Below, piece after piece: positions 63,521 through 64,000 of a stretch of 64,000 nt of DNA. Position 1 is the first letter of the stretch. Each line of letters opens with the position of its first letter. This stretch comes from Ichthyophis bannanicus (lineage: Eukaryota > Chordata > Amphibia > Gymnophiona > Ichthyophiidae): assembly GCA_033557465.1 (NCBI GenBank), contig CM066037.1, positions 521,164,686 to 521,228,685 on the forward strand, read 5' to 3'. The notes under the pieces were generated by a model that had not been told where the DNA came from, searched no databases, and saw nothing but the letters and a program-made list of their open reading frames with translations. The position numbers were made by a program, and so were the translations under genes.

Positions 63521-64000
63521 TTGATTTTGGTTGTGTGATGGGGCAATGAGGTGAGCAATGTTTGAGTGGATGAATGGTTTGTGGAGTGTAGTGTGTTGGA
63601 TTGTGTGAATGGTCGTTTGCAAAGATGCTGCTGTAAGATGTAGTCAAGTTACTCTCCTGTAGGTCCTGGGTTCATTTCACTTCACAGAGGCAGTAGGGTT
63701 TGTAATAAAACAACCAAACAGGTGTGGCTTGGAGAAAGGTTTTTTATGTAGAAATAGGCTTATTACATAGGTATTGAACAGAGGTATATAGTGATTGTTA
63801 CAGAGCAGTTTCAGTGTGCATCAATGAATCTATGTGTGCATGTGTGAAGAGAGAGAGAGAGAGGCCAGAACATGTGGGTCAGAGCCTCATGGCACGAGAG
63901 AGAGAGGGGGAGGGGTGGAGAGAATTGATTATCAGAGCCTCCTGTCCTTCATTTCCGATGAATAGTGGAAGAGAGAGAGCAAGAGGAAGTGTTTCTGTCC
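63521..64000. other. Unassigned right end of window
   Basis: No supported coding sequence. Contains T-rich then A-rich low complexity and a (GA)n tract at 63846-63866 with further GAGAG runs to 63998. GTCCTGGGTTCATTTCACTT near 63664 and GTTTGTAATAAAACAACC near 63698 suggest another noncoding repeat, but I cannot classify it. Confidence 0.35.

Noticed and set aside
1..64000. Host protein-coding exons
   Set aside because: Every long frame could be assigned to a transposable element, its antisense shadow, or low-complexity sequence; no splice-bounded conserved exon was recognised.
1..64000. CRISPR arrays, operons or bacterial signals
   Set aside because: Repeats are tandem or terminal repeats of eukaryotic mobile elements without regular spacers, and coding content is purely eukaryotic retroelement and hAT.

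Overview
The window is a dense nest of transposable elements from a large vertebrate genome. I found no host gene, tRNA, rRNA or CRISPR array. The mix is autonomous and non-autonomous DIRS elements (tyrosine-recombinase retrotransposons), L1-type, CR1 and L2 LINEs, a Penelope-like element and a hAT transposon, with no Alu, B1 or mammalian ERV. That fits an amphibian, most plausibly a caecilian or salamander; the assignment is inference from repeat content, and reptiles such as turtles are not excluded. Labels used below: L1-A to L1-E, DIRS-1 to DIRS-5, CR1-1 to CR1-4, L2-1 to L2-4, PLE-1 and hAT-1.

Layout. 1-3746 is the 3' part of L1-A, cut by two L2 3' fragments. 3747-4726 is a pile of DIRS 3' ends from three subfamilies plus a Tigger-like fragment. 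4727-24749 is L1-B, with DIRS-1 (4908-14580, itself carrying the full-length CR1-1) in ORF1 and DIRS-2 (18117-23272) in ORF2. 24750-31505 is an L1-C ORF1 fragment split by the rearranged DIRS-3 unit (24825-31266). 31505-33425 is PLE-1, holding a CR1 3' end and L2 tails. 33426-35035 is unassigned. 35036-36245 holds a CR1 3' end and the 5' end of L1-D. 36246-40540 is unassigned. 40541-48345 is CR1-4, split by the full-length antisense L1-E (41425-48192) with a 12-bp target duplication. 48408-63520 is the old DIRS-5, carrying the younger DIRS-4 (48705-54481) and hAT-1 (55922-61091); hAT-1 contains L2-4. 63521-64000 is unassigned.

Relative ages follow from the nesting: L1-B before DIRS-1 before CR1-1; CR1-4 before L1-E; DIRS-5 before hAT-1 before L2-4, and DIRS-5 before DIRS-4. 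Removing L1-E restores the CR1 reading frame, removing L2-4 restores the hAT transposase frame, and removing DIRS-2 restores the L1 sequence. Every coding region carries frameshifts or nonsense codons, so no element looks autonomous as it stands. L1-E, CR1-1, L2-4 and DIRS-4 are the least decayed.

Most notable: (i) DIRS-1 and DIRS-2 share a design with gag, terminal repeats and internal complementary region, but about 2.4 kb of noncoding filler in place of RT, RNase H and recombinase. (ii) All seven recognisable DIRS 3' edges, from three unrelated terminal-repeat subfamilies, carry a consensus-like 5' splice-donor sequence. (iii) The coding interior of DIRS-3 is inverted relative to its own termini, with a duplicated 5' arm.
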